NCBI GenBank assembly: GCA_003141615.1
Contig: PLMV01000168.1
Location: forward strand, 10,734-47,149
DNA from: Syntrophaceae bacterium
GTDB taxonomy: Bacteria > Desulfobacterota > Syntrophia > Syntrophales > Smithellaceae
Direction: 5' to 3'
Length of the DNA stretch: 36,416 nt
Positions within the stretch are counted from its first letter, which is position 1. Each line of letters begins with the position of its first letter. The position numbers and the translations under genes were made by a program. This document shows positions 24,097-32,698 of the stretch, in pieces. The notes under the pieces are model-generated. The model searched no databases. It had not been told where the DNA came from and saw only the letters and a list, made by a program, of their open reading frames with translations.

Positions 24097-24654
24097 ATGA
24101 TGTTACTGGATAAGTATTTTAGATATCGGCGCGTGAAAGTTGCGCTAAAAAATCGACCTAAAATCATGGATAATGTATTCGACATTGGTTGTGATGATGG
24201 CTATTTGCTTCGGAAACTTATTCATATAACAAAAAGGCAGGACGGGATCGACCCATGCACGAATATTAGTCCTGTTAGTAATCATTCTGAAATAAAGAAT
24301 GGTTTCTTTCCATTAGCAATCAAAGATTATCAAATGCAGGCTTCTTATGATGCGATTTTCGCTTTAGCCGTATTTGAACATTTCTCAGAAAGCGATATTC
24401 GTCAATCTGCATCTGTTATAAATCGAATGCTTTCGCCTAAAGGACGGTTGATAATTACTATTCCACACCCTTTTGTCGACAAAATACTTGATGTTTTGAT
24501 TTCTCTTCACTTAATTGAAGGGATGAAATTAGATGAGCATCATGGCTTTGATCCGGATGTACTGATTACTTATTTTTCTGACTTTCTAAGGCTGGTAAAA
24601 CGCGAAAGATTCCAGTTTGGATTGAATAATATTTTTGTTTTTGAGAGGTTATAA
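24097..24654 (+). CDS. Small class I methyltransferase-like protein
   Basis: About 185 residues. Motif I is recognisable as VFDIGCDDGYLL near 24-35, with Cys-Asp-Asp-Gly where CGxG is usual, so SAM binding may be altered. A motif IV-like FALAVFEHFSESDI and a post-IV LSPKGRLIITIPHP follow in order. The ATG at 24097 is chosen because AAAAAGG (24082-24088) lies 8 nt upstream; the longer open frame from 23977 would add 40 residues without a ribosome site. The stop is immediately followed by the ATG of the GT2 gene, so the two form one unit. The acceptor is unknown, probably a glycan or lipid intermediate. Confidence 0.75.
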   Translation: MMLLDKYFRYRRVKVALKNRPKIMDNVFDIGCDDGYLLRKLIHITKRQDGIDPCTNISPVSNHSEIKNGFFPLAIKDYQMQASYDAIFALAVFEHFSESDIRQSASVINRMLSPKGRLIITIPHPFVDKILDVLISLHLIEGMKLDEHHGFDPDVLITYFSDFLRLVKRERFQFGLNNIFVFERL

Positions 24655-25809
24655 ATGCAATTAACGATTCTAATGCCATGTCTAAACGAAGCGGAAACTT
24701 TAGCTCTATGTATTAACAAGGCCAATGCCTGGGTCTTGAATTCGAGGATACAAACGGAAGTGCTAATAGCGGACAACGGCAGTACGGATGGTTCACAAGC
24801 AATTGCCGAATCTTTAGGGGCACGCGTTATCCATGTTTCGCAAAGGGGATATGGTTCGGCGTTGTTTCATGGCTGCATGGCTGCTAAAGGCGAATGGATT
24901 ATCATGGGTGATTCCGATGATTCCTATGATTTTAGCAATCTTGATCCATTTATTGAGAAGTTACAAGAAGGCTTTGACCTTGTAATGGGTAATCGATTTT
25001 TAGGCGGAATCGCTCTGGGAGCTATGCCATGGAAAAATCGATATATTGGCAATCCTATTCTTACGTGGGTTGGCCGATTGCTTTTTAAATGTCCGGCTAA
25101 AGACTTTCATTGCGGGCTAAGAGGATTCAGAAAAGATGCCTTTTTACGAATGGATTTGCGCACCACAGGAATGGAGTTCGCCTCAGAGATGGTGATCAAG
25201 GCAAATTTATTTGGTATGCGTATTGCGGAAGTACCGACTACTTTATCTAAGGATGGACGTTCTCGGCCACCACATCTTCGTCCTTGGCGAGACGGGTGGA
25301 GGCATCTTCGGTTCATGTTACTTTTCAGTCCACGCTGGCTTTTTTTTATACCTGGTTCTACTTTGTTTCTGATCAGCATGGTTAGTTATATAGCGTTACT
25401 ATATGGTCCTGTTAGGCTTGGTACAGTGATTTTTGATGTACATACTCTGTTTTTTTCTGAAGCCGGATTGGTGTTGGGTTTCTTGGCTGCAACACTTGGC
25501 ATTGTAATCAGGATGTTCGGAATCCGTGAGGGTTTAATGCAAGAGAATTCATTGCTCGAAAAACTGCGAACATCCCCTGTGCTTGAGACTGGGAGCGTAG
25601 TCGGCATTTTGATGATGTTTGGCGGGTTGTTTTTTGGATTTGACGCTTTGATGGTTTGGAACGCAGCCAATTTTGGTCCTCTTTCCCCGGGAGCATTGTT
25701 GCGAACAATCAGTTTTTCAACAACGCTGTTTATGCTGGGAGGTGTTACGCTGATGACTTCCCTCATTATGGGTTTTCTAGCTCTGCCTACACGTGAGCAA
25801 CGGTTTTGA
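24655..25809 (+). CDS. GT2 glycosyltransferase with membrane tail (polyprenyl-phosphate sugar synthase-like)
   Basis: 384 residues. The GT-A fold opens with TILMPCLNEAETL, then IADNGSTDGS, and the metal-binding acidic motif is MGDSDDSYDF (about 83-92). A GLRGFRKDAF block near 155 is typical of DPM/DPG-like enzymes. From about 222 four membrane helices follow. Such enzymes load a sugar onto polyprenyl phosphate on the cytoplasmic face, providing the donor for GT-C transferases like those elsewhere in this window. GAGAGG lies about 6 nt before the ATG, overlapping the end of the methyltransferase gene. Confidence 0.88.
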   Translation: MQLTILMPCLNEAETLALCINKANAWVLNSRIQTEVLIADNGSTDGSQAIAESLGARVIHVSQRGYGSALFHGCMAAKGEWIIMGDSDDSYDFSNLDPFIEKLQEGFDLVMGNRFLGGIALGAMPWKNRYIGNPILTWVGRLLFKCPAKDFHCGLRGFRKDAFLRMDLRTTGMEFASEMVIKANLFGMRIAEVPTTLSKDGRSRPPHLRPWRDGWRHLRFMLLFSPRWLFFIPGSTLFLISMVSYIALLYGPVRLGTVIFDVHTLFFSEAGLVLGFLAATLGIVIRMFGIREGLMQENSLLEKLRTSPVLETGSVVGILMMFGGLFFGFDALMVWNAANFGPLSPGALLRTISFSTTLFMLGGVTLMTSLIMGFLALPTREQRF

Positions 25810-25895
25810 GAATACTATTATTTAAAGCTTGGATCGTATGAGTATTTTAATCCCTATGGCTTTGTAGTTTGTAGAGTAAGTTATTAAAATTATTT

Positions 25896-25913
25896 AACAA
25901 GACATCGCTTGTT
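25896..25913. terminator. Weak hairpin between convergent genes
   Basis: AACAAG (25896-25901) and CTTGTT (25908-25913) form a 6-bp stem with a 6-nt loop between the GT2 (+) and GT4 (-) genes. The following bases are only mildly T-rich, so terminator function is uncertain. Confidence 0.3.
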
Positions 25914-26002
25914 CATCTTTAAAATATAGAAAACTCGGTCTTGTGTGTCAAAAATATTTTGGCTGCAAAATGTGAGGCGTGGCGCCAGCGACCAATACTT
26001 TT

Positions 26003-27172
26003 TTAGAGTTCACATTTTTTTTTTAATCCTTTGATTTTTTCGTAAATAGCCCTCGCCCCTGAATCCGGCGATAAGATTGAACTTAGTTCATCATAATTAT
26101 GCTTATCATAAAATGAAGATCTTATTTTTGCATTGCTCATTTTTATTAACGCTTCGGCCAGATCATTATAATTTTCTTTTTCCACAACATATCCTAATTT
26201 ATACTTTTCAGCAAGATAACCCATGTCACCGACATTTGTTACGATAAGAGGTTTATTTGCATTTACTCCTTCTGATAAAACCAGAGGGATGCTTTCGCTT
26301 AAAGACGGAATGACGATACAGTCAACGTGACGGAAGAGATCGCTGATATCACCATCTTCCAGTCTCCCGGTTAAAATTACTTTTCCATCCAGAGAGAAGC
26401 TATTTATTAAATACTTCAAGTTTTCTTTCTCCTCTCCCTCGCCCACGATATAGCATCTGAAATTTATTTTCTTACTTTCCAGAAGGGAACACGCTTTAAT
26501 TAAAAAATCAAATCCCTTAATTTTATGAAGCCGGCCCAAGCTGCAGAAAGTAAAAAGTCCGGTATCATCGAGGTGGAGGAAATCGGATTTCTTGTTTTCC
26601 AATTTCCTGGCCGTGGCCGCAAAATAACATTCTTTGCCGTCGGCAAGCGCCGACGTTTTCCGGCACAGGTCAAAACCATCGGCAAAAAGATATGTGCTGT
26701 TTCTGACAACATATTTAATAAAGGGACGTATTAATAAATTTTCAGATGATAAATAAACATCAGAACCCAAGCCCCGGCAGCAATACGGTATTTTTGTAAT
26801 TCCGGAAATAATTGCAGCTGTTAATCCTGAAGGGATAAGCCATTCGGCAAATATTATATCAGGCTGCCAATGACGACAGATGGTTTTTCCTGATAAATAT
26901 CCATTTGTGAAATATTGAAATGCTAAAGGTATTCCGGAAATCCGCCTCTTCATCAATTCAACGAGAGGTATATCTCCGCCGTGCCAGCCGAAATACGTGA
27001 TGGAACAACCATTCCATAATATTTTAGTAATAGAATCGGAGCCCTCACAATTTTGCGTTAAAACATGGACCTCTACACCCAAAGAATTGAGCGTTCTAAT
27101 GGTATCGGGAATAAATATGCCGCCGATGCTTTTATCATTTGGGAAACTGCTTGTAATCAGCAGCATTTTCAT
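26003..27172 (-). CDS. GT4-family (group 1) glycosyltransferase
   Basis: 389 residues, GT-B fold. The N-terminal domain begins LLITSSFPNDKSIGGIF and the C-terminal donor-binding domain holds FCSLGRLHKIKGFDFLIKA, GEGEEKENL and the E-x7-E motif in SLSESIPLVLSEGVNANKP (near 292-310). It is a retaining transferase acting on the cytoplasmic face, adding a sugar to a lipid-linked glycan. Its ATG shares one base with the stop of the preceding fused gene (TAATG), indicating translational coupling. A decayed copy of its 3' end lies at 23707-23795. Confidence 0.92.
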   Translation of the reverse strand: MKMLLITSSFPNDKSIGGIFIPDTIRTLNSLGVEVHVLTQNCEGSDSITKILWNGCSITYFGWHGGDIPLVELMKRRISGIPLAFQYFTNGYLSGKTICRHWQPDIIFAEWLIPSGLTAAIISGITKIPYCCRGLGSDVYLSSENLLIRPFIKYVVRNSTYLFADGFDLCRKTSALADGKECYFAATARKLENKKSDFLHLDDTGLFTFCSLGRLHKIKGFDFLIKACSLLESKKINFRCYIVGEGEEKENLKYLINSFSLDGKVILTGRLEDGDISDLFRHVDCIVIPSLSESIPLVLSEGVNANKPLIVTNVGDMGYLAEKYKLGYVVEKENYNDLAEALIKMSNAKIRSSFYDKHNYDELSSILSPDSGARAIYEKIKGLKKKCEL

Positions 27173-28761
27173 TATAATTTTTGCAACCCCTGTTTGGATT
27201 TTTTATATTTATTGCCGCATTGAGGACATTTGTATTTTCCACCTAGCTTATTGCCGCACTGGCACAGCCAGCCTTTTTGCCGAGCCGGGTTGCCGATCAT
27301 CAAGGCATAATCAGGGACATCTCTGGTAACCACCGCGCCCGCCGCGATGAATGCGTAACGCCCTATGGTATGACCGCAGACAATTGTGCAATTAGCGCCA
27401 AGCGAAGCTCCTTTTTTGATTAATGTCGGTTTAATCTCCGACATTCTCTTGATTTCGGCGCGTGGGTTTATTACATTGGTAAAAACAGCGGATGGGCCGC
27501 AAAAAACATAATCTTCAAAGGTAACACCTTTATAAACGGACACGTTGTTTTGTATTTTGCAGCCGTTGCCGACAGTAACGTCAGGGCCTATAACAACATT
27601 CTGGCCGATCGAACAGCTTTTTCCTATTTTGGATCCGGCGATTATATGTGAAAAATGCCATATCTTTGTTCCTGTTCCAATTTCGGCGCCCTCATCCACT
27701 TGTGATGTGGGGTGGATAGAATAGCTTTCTTTATCCTGTGAGCTTAAACCGGAATCACTTTTTAAATTGATTCTTAATCCATTTTCATTCAATGAATGTT
27801 CAGAAGCGTTTAAAACTTTGAGTACGCGCAATCCTTCCTCGCCATTAGTCAACGCCGGTTTTCTTTTTTCAATACAATCAAGAAAATGTTCGCATTCGAC
27901 TTTCAGCGGTTCGGCATAAGGAATAGAAACGCGTTCCGGAACTCCGCGAGCCGGCACGGGAACGTTATTTTCCCAATTTACATGGTGCGGGTAGATAAGC
28001 AGTTTTTCTTCCCAGGGCAGGGTATCGTCAAACACAGCCATTTTTTGATCACCGACGACAACCAGTTTTTGATCTTTAAACGGATGCAGCCAGGAAACAA
28101 ATACATGAGCTTTCAGGCCGGAGGAAAATTCCAGATGAGTTGTCGTGACATCGGCGATTTTTTTATGCAGATAATTGCCGCCGGTGGCAATGACGCTTTC
28201 CGGTTCTTCGCCGGCCAGAGCAAGAATCATCGAAATATCATGCGGGGCGAAAGACCACAAAATATTTTCTTCCCTTCTGATTTTTCCCAGGTTTAAGCGG
28301 TGAGAGTATATATAATTGATCCGGCCCAGTTCGCCTTCCAGCGCCAGTTGTTTCAATTTAATAAAAGCAGGATGATACTGCAGAAGATGGCCGACCATTA
28401 AAACTAGATTTTTCTTTTTAGCTAGATCAATCAGTTCCGCGGCGTCTTTTCCCGAAAGAGTAAGGGGTTTTTCCACAAAAACGTGTTTGCCGGAAAGCAA
28501 GACCTTCCGTGCCAGCATAAAATGAGTTTCCGCCGGCGTGGCAATAACAACCCCGGAAATGTAATCGCGGGAAAGCACATCCGTAAGCGAAGTACAAGAG
28601 TCACATGAAGGGTAAAGTTTCCGCATTTGTTTTAGTGACGATTCATCTTTATCGCAGATAACTTTCAGCGCATTTAATTCAAAAAAATTGCGGATTAAAT
28701 TTTTTCCCCAATTTCCCGCTCCCATTACGGCAATGGAAGGTTTCTTATTTATTTTTGTCAT
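27172..28761 (-). CDS. Fused Gfo/Idh/MocA dehydrogenase and hexapeptide acetyltransferase (WbpB-WbpD type)
   Basis: 529 residues. Domain 1 (1-330) is a Gfo/Idh/MocA oxidoreductase: Rossmann loop [10 protein letters not shown] near 12, the EKP motif ([11 protein letters not shown]) near 95, and an FAPHDISM block. Domain 2 (about 345-495) is a left-handed beta-helix acyltransferase with hexapeptide turns ([16 protein letters not shown]) and the usual GNPARQKGW end. A short zinc-ribbon (CxC and CPQC, about 497-515) closes it. In the 2,3-diacetamido-glucuronate pathway WbpB oxidises C3 of UDP-GlcNAcA, an aminotransferase acts, and WbpD acetylates; fusing the outer two steps fits channelling around a WbpE-like enzyme. 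The DegT aminotransferase at 19264 is the only candidate partner here. Confidence 0.9.
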   Translation of the reverse strand: MTKINKKPSIAVMGAGNWGKNLIRNFFELNALKVICDKDESSLKQMRKLYPSCDSCTSLTDVLSRDYISGVVIATPAETHFMLARKVLLSGKHVFVEKPLTLSGKDAAELIDLAKKKNLVLMVGHLLQYHPAFIKLKQLALEGELGRINYIYSHRLNLGKIRREENILWSFAPHDISMILALAGEEPESVIATGGNYLHKKIADVTTTHLEFSSGLKAHVFVSWLHPFKDQKLVVVGDQKMAVFDDTLPWEEKLLIYPHHVNWENNVPVPARGVPERVSIPYAEPLKVECEHFLDCIEKRKPALTNGEEGLRVLKVLNASEHSLNENGLRINLKSDSGLSSQDKESYSIHPTSQVDEGAEIGTGTKIWHFSHIIAGSKIGKSCSIGQNVVIGPDVTVGNGCKIQNNVSVYKGVTFEDYVFCGPSAVFTNVINPRAEIKRMSEIKPTLIKKGASLGANCTIVCGHTIGRYAFIAAGAVVTRDVPDYALMIGNPARQKGWLCQCGNKLGGKYKCPQCGNKYKKSKQGLQKL

Positions 28762-28787
28762 AATTTATTTATTCTCCATAAAAGCCA

Positions 28788-29888
28788 TCATGTTTTATAA
28801 AGCCTTTCATTATCCTGAATATCCATCCACATCGCGAATAAAAGAGACTGGAAACTGCTGGTGAAGAGAAAGAAGAAAGCCAGCATGGTTGCAGATGAAA
28901 CGGAGCCGCCGGAGATAACAATAGACATTATTTTAAAAGCATAAGGCAAAGATAAAATGCCAACTAAGAAAGAGAAATGATAAAGAAGGAAAAGCGGGTG
29001 AAAATCACGAAATAGATACTTAACCCATAATCGCTTAAAAAAAGACTTAAAAAGCAACCAGGAAATGCGGGGGATAACCTTCATCACTTTCATTTTTGAG
29101 TTCTCCCCGATATTGTAAACAGGTTTAATTTTAACTTCCTTTATAGTGCAGAAAGCGATGTTCAATTTTACCAGCATATCATTAGGCATCCCGTAGCTTT
29201 TGTAAATATCATGAAGCTTGATCGCGCCCAAAGCGGAAAGAGAAATCGCTGTATAGCCTGTTTGAGTATCGGAGACATGCCAGTAACCGGAGGCAATTTT
29301 GGTTAATATCGATAAGATGGAATTACCAAAATAACGGGTTTTGGGAATGATGAGGCGGGCTCCGCCATGAATGAGGCGGTTGCCTTTGACGTAATCAATC
29401 TCTTCATTAAGAACAGGCAGACAGATTTTTTCCAGCTCCGCCGGATCCATCTGACCGTCGCCGGCCATGACAGCAGTACAGTCGATATTATTATCCAGAC
29501 ACCATTTATAACCACGGGCGATTGCGGCCCCCACGCCGCCGTTTCTTAAATTGTTGATTAGAATTACACGGTCGGATTCAGGATTGGCATTGGCTACTTC
29601 CGAGGAGATAAAATATTCCATGTCCGTTTGTTGTTTTTCTTTGAGCAAATGTTCAGCACGGTTATATTTATTATCGCGCGGACCGATGACGTTATTTTTT
29701 ATGGTTGGTTGAATTGATTTTTGCCTGCTGATATAATCCAGGACGGCGGCGGCTGTATTATCCGTGGAACAATCGTTGACAACGATAATGCAATCAACGA
29801 AATCAGGCATGGTTTCCAAAACCTGCCTGATTTGTCTCTCTTCGTTATATGCAGGAACAACAACGGCAATAGTTTTATCGAATAACAT
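28788..29888 (-). CDS. GT2 glycosyltransferase with C-terminal membrane helices
   Basis: About 366 residues. GT-A start VVVPAYNEERQIRQVL, then VVNDCSTDNT and the acidic metal motif VMAGDGQMDP (near 140). A DTQTGYTAIS block follows. Two or more membrane helices lie in the last 90 residues. An insert of about 50 residues between the second and third strand (near 60-110) is longer than usual. The start is taken at 29888 because GGAGG lies 9 nt upstream; an ATG at 29906 would itself contain that ribosome site. First gene of the three-gene minus-strand operon. It probably makes or extends a polyprenyl-linked sugar. Confidence 0.88.
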   Translation of the reverse strand: MLFDKTIAVVVPAYNEERQIRQVLETMPDFVDCIIVVNDCSTDNTAAAVLDYISRQKSIQPTIKNNVIGPRDNKYNRAEHLLKEKQQTDMEYFISSEVANANPESDRVILINNLRNGGVGAAIARGYKWCLDNNIDCTAVMAGDGQMDPAELEKICLPVLNEEIDYVKGNRLIHGGARLIIPKTRYFGNSILSILTKIASGYWHVSDTQTGYTAISLSALGAIKLHDIYKSYGMPNDMLVKLNIAFCTIKEVKIKPVYNIGENSKMKVMKVIPRISWLLFKSFFKRLWVKYLFRDFHPLFLLYHFSFLVGILSLPYAFKIMSIVISGGSVSSATMLAFFFLFTSSFQSLLFAMWMDIQDNERLYKT

Positions 29889-30128
29889 AAAGGAGCGCCT
29901 CCACATTTTGCGAACTAACCGTACTATTTTTAATTTATTTTGTCCAAAATTATTTCATCATAATATTGGGACCGGTTGATTATCTGTTTTGAGCTTTAAA
30001 AACTGAAATTAAGCCGAATTTACTTGATATTAGATTGTCAAGGTAATATTATTAAAAATATGTTTCATTATATTGCGGGCACGGCATGTTGCGGCAGTTA
30101 AACATTATCCCCGAATAGAAAAGTGACA

Positions 30129-30668
30129 ATGGATCAAAAAATTGAAGCAGACATTGTTGCCAGGGTTTTGAAGGGAGACAGGCAAGCTTATGCTTTGTTG
30201 GTTGAAGAGTATAAATCACCTATTTATAATTTAGCTTACCGCATGACCGGAAATTCAGAGGATGCCGATGATTTAACGCAGGAGACATTTATACACGCAT
30301 ATCAATACTTATGGCGATATGACACACACAGGAAATTCTTTACCTGGCTTTACACCTTGGCTTTAAATTTAATCAGAAGCCATTTTAAAAAAAATAAATA
30401 CAACAAATCTTCTGAAGAATTAAGTGCACATTTATTGTCCGATAAAAATCCTTCGCCGGAAACCGAATTAATAGAAACTCAAGAGATAAGTGTCTATCTC
30501 TTGCGGCTGGAGTATGAATCCAGAGCATTGCTAATTATGAAATTTCATCAGGGATTAACTTTTGAAGAAATTGCCCAGATTACCGGCAAATCGCTCAGTG
30601 CCGTTAAAATGCGCATATATCGCGGACTGGAAAAATTGAAAGAATTGCTGAGAGAATCACAGGTATAA
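30129..30668 (+). CDS. ECF-type (sigma-70 family) RNA polymerase sigma factor
   Basis: About 179 residues with only regions 2 and 4. Region 2 shows YNLAYRMTGNSEDADDLTQE, then FFTWLYTLALNLIRSHFKK. Region 4 shows LTFEEIAQITGKSLSAVKMRI followed by YRGLEKLKELL, the DNA-reading helix-turn-helix. The ATG at 30129 follows an AGAAAAG stretch at a suitable distance; a GTG at 30123 is possible. It lies upstream of the anti-sigma-like gene and the minor-pilin genes on the same strand, but a 477-bp hairpin-rich spacer intervenes. The promoter it recognises is not identified. Confidence 0.92.
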   Translation: MDQKIEADIVARVLKGDRQAYALLVEEYKSPIYNLAYRMTGNSEDADDLTQETFIHAYQYLWRYDTHRKFFTWLYTLALNLIRSHFKKNKYNKSSEELSAHLLSDKNPSPETELIETQEISVYLLRLEYESRALLIMKFHQGLTFEEIAQITGKSLSAVKMRIYRGLEKLKELLRESQV

Positions 30669-30711
30669 ACCCCAAAGCAAGCTGCGGGGTATTATGCCCC
30701 GCTTATGCGGG
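30669..30711 (+). terminator. Overlapping alternative hairpins after the ECF sigma gene
   Basis: Three mutually exclusive pairings overlap: ACCCC (30669-30673) with GGGGT (30686-30690), GCGGGG (30684-30689) with CCCCGC (30697-30702), and CCCGC (30698-30702) with GCGGG (30707-30711). They start right at the sigma stop codon. There is no T-run, so this may be a Rho-type or attenuator-like structure, or a REP-like element. Confidence 0.45.
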
Positions 30712-31145
30712 ATGAATTCAACTTACAAATATTACGGCACTACGTTTGTAATATTTGAGTTTCATCAATTCCATTTACGCTTCAAATTTCGTTTTACTCA
30801 TTTTCAGCGAATGTCATTGATTCGACCGGCAAGCTTCAGTCGCAGATGACCTTCAGGTTATACACTTTGTTTCTGAAGTTTGGGTCTCGTATATAGTCCC
30901 ACTTAGCTTCGCACGTGGGATATCCCCGCGTCGCTCCACTCTTGGGATAATTCGACTAACGCTTCAAACTTCACTTCGTTCGTTTTCATTGAGTCTAATT
31001 ACAACTTATAGATATTACTTCGCTGTGCTTGTAATATCTGAGTTTCATTAAATTGGAGTTTCAATAATAAAATTTGTGACTATTTGGCCTTTGGAGTTAT
31101 ATATATAGTATAAAGTATAAAAGAATAGATTTTAAAAAGGTATTT
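30712..31145. repeat. Palindrome-rich spacer with a duplicated 45-bp hairpin unit
   Basis: No gene is seen. Two 45-bp units (30721-30765 and 31004-31048, 36 of 45 identical) each form a hairpin with a 12-nt loop: CAAATATTAC (30726-30735) with GTAATATTTG (30748-30757), and AGATATTAC (31010-31018) with GTAATATCT (31031-31039). A third hairpin, TCCCAC (30897-30902) with GTGGGA (30915-30920), also has a 12-nt loop. A fourth pairs CTTCAG (30851-30856) with CTGAAG (30873-30878). Similar blocks starting CGCTTCAAA recur at about 30778 and 30960. It resembles a cluster of REP/BIME-like elements. Confidence 0.65.
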
Positions 31146-31715
31146 ATGGAAGAATATGATAAAATAACAAAGAAAATCAAAGAGATAAACACAGTAAAGC
31201 CTGGTTCCGATTTGACGCCGGCTATAATGCATAAAATTAGTCAAATCAATGAACGACGTTATGCCTGGATATGGAGAAGAGCATTTTTTTTGATTAAAGA
31301 CATATTCGCCACATCGCCAACAAAAGAGGAATGTGTTATGTCCTTTATATCGATGGGAGTATTTTATCTGATTTTTGGTTTGATGCTTTTATTTTTCATA
31401 AAAAGTGCACCAGCAAATTCAGAGATTAATAGCTGGTTAAAATTACAATCACCAGTTTTAATTCTCGTTGCTTTATGGCTTACTGTTCTGGGTAGCGCTG
31501 TATGGTTTATGGGAAGAAAGGCGGTTCGGTTTGCCCGCTGGGGATTATTTATATATATTTTAATATTTGTTGTTAGCACGGCGGTGATGTCATCGGATGG
31601 AAATTTTGCATTACTGTTGGGAACTGGTTTATCAATAGGTGCGGTACTTACAGGAATATCGCTTAATTTTTCCGTAGAAAAATATGGATGCGCGTCAAAT
31701 ATGAGCAGAGGGTAA
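31146..31715 (+). CDS. Four-helix membrane protein, anti-sigma-like N-terminus
   Basis: 189 residues. A cytoplasmic N-terminus of about 60 residues precedes four predicted membrane helices (about 66-86, 96-117, 126-146, 150-172). The stretch KPGSDLTPAIMHKISQINE resembles the Pro-Asp-Leu plus Met-x-Lys-Ile segment common in membrane anti-sigma factors of ECF sigmas, but no His-Cys-Cys zinc motif is present. Following the ECF sigma gene on the same strand, it is a candidate regulator of that sigma (inference). Its stop is 4 bp before the first minor-pilin ATG, so it heads the minor-pilin operon. AAAAAGG lies 5 nt before the ATG. Otherwise I recognise no named family. Confidence 0.6.
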   Translation: MEEYDKITKKIKEINTVKPGSDLTPAIMHKISQINERRYAWIWRRAFFLIKDIFATSPTKEECVMSFISMGVFYLIFGLMLLFFIKSAPANSEINSWLKLQSPVLILVALWLTVLGSAVWFMGRKAVRFARWGLFIYILIFVVSTAVMSSDGNFALLLGTGLSIGAVLTGISLNFSVEKYGCASNMSRG

Positions 31716-31719
31716 ATGC

Positions 31720-32247
31720 ATGAAAACATATAGTAACAGGAGTGGTTTTACTCTTATTGAAGTTATTGCGATTTTAGTTATTATTGGTATTATTACAGCG
31801 TTAGCCGTAACGAGGTTTTCCTCCAACCCAAATAATCTTATTTCCGCTAAGGATACACTAACTTCTCATTTGCGGTTGGCGCAAGCAAGAGCGATGAACA
31901 CTTCCGCAGATAACATAACTACCTTTAGTGTTTGGGGCGTGCGCTTTATCTCCACAACGCAGTATCATCTTTTTTACTGTGCTAATGCCAGCACCTGTGA
32001 TCCAACCATTGCCGCCAATCAGACTGCTTTCCTCGGTGCAGGCAGTACCATTATAGATCTTGCCCCAAAAGGAGTGCAGGTAACAAACGGCGCTTTAATT
32101 CTTGCGTTTGACCGCTTCGGTACGCCTTTTACTAATGCCGCTTTAACAACGAGTCTTGCCACTCAATTAACTCTTACTTTGCAAGATAACAAGGGCAACA
32201 CCAGGACAATTAATATTACACCGCAGACAGGGATGATAACATCATGA
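31720..32247 (+). CDS. Minor pilin/pseudopilin, GspH/MshC-like
   Basis: 175 residues. Prepilin leader MKTYSNRSG is cut after Gly9; Phe10 starts the mature helix and Glu14 is the +5 Glu. After the hydrophobic stretch a GspH-like pattern follows: helix SHLRLAQARAMNT, beta strands, and a late FDRFGTPF strand of the type found in FimT/GspH proteins. Two Cys near 87-95 may form a disulfide. GAGGG lies 7 nt before the ATG. It is first in the series of four pilin-like genes, matching the mshC position. The ATG of the next gene overlaps its stop by 4 nt. Confidence 0.85.
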   Translation: MKTYSNRSGFTLIEVIAILVIIGIITALAVTRFSSNPNNLISAKDTLTSHLRLAQARAMNTSADNITTFSVWGVRFISTTQYHLFYCANASTCDPTIAANQTAFLGAGSTIIDLAPKGVQVTNGALILAFDRFGTPFTNAALTTSLATQLTLTLQDNKGNTRTINITPQTGMITS

Positions 32248-32684
32248 AAAAAAGTAAACGAAGATGGACCCAGAAGGGGTTTACCCTTATTGAATTAATA
32301 ATTACGCTGGTATTGGTTTCCGTAATGGCAGTAATGCTTTCAACCTTTAGTCGACCGCTTTTCAGCAGACTTGGTGCTTTCAGCTGGTTTAATGACGAAC
32401 TTCTTTTGCAGCAAAACATGGAAAAAATTCTAGGCGACTATAAATATCAAAGAAATGATATCAATAATCCCTTCGATCCCGGCGTATTCCGGCAGTATGT
32501 TATCAGCAAATATTCTCCATTGGTTGATGCCAGCAGAACCGGATTTCTTACTTTTACTAACGTAGGAATGACCTATACAGCAGCATGGCCGCCACAGGCC
32601 AATATACCACCCGGCAGTGCACCGCCGGTGCTTATTATCACGGTCCACAGAAATAATATGACTCTTTCGATGATTGTTACTTGA
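32244..32684 (+). CDS. Minor pilin-like protein, MshD position
   Basis: 146 residues. Leader MKKSKRRWTQKG is cut after Gly12; the mature helix starts FTLIELIITLVLV with Glu17 as +5 Glu. The mature part is short, with helix NDELLLQQNMEKIL and a beta-rich C-terminus rich in Pro (PPQANIPPGSAPPV). Its start overlaps the previous stop (ATGA), indicating coupled translation. Beyond the prepilin signature the family cannot be named with certainty; order suggests an mshD equivalent. It would be a tip or priming subunit processed by the prepilin peptidase. Confidence 0.8.
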   Translation: MKKSKRRWTQKGFTLIELIITLVLVSVMAVMLSTFSRPLFSRLGAFSWFNDELLLQQNMEKILGDYKYQRNDINNPFDPGVFRQYVISKYSPLVDASRTGFLTFTNVGMTYTAAWPPQANIPPGSAPPVLIITVHRNNMTLSMIVT

Positions 32685-32698
32685 TGAAGGGGTGGATT

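Noticed and set aside
27886-28296. 136-codon plus-strand frame inside the fused dehydrogenase gene
   Set aside because: Antisense shadow of the conserved oxidoreductase domain.
30077-30094. GGGCAC and TTGC upstream of the ECF sigma gene, resembling a sigma-54 promoter
   Set aside because: The GG to GC spacing is one base too long (six bases between elements instead of five), which sigma-54 does not normally tolerate.
30721-31048. Possible CRISPR or IS terminal repeats
   Set aside because: Only two diverged units, separated by unrelated sequence, and no transposase or cas gene is near.
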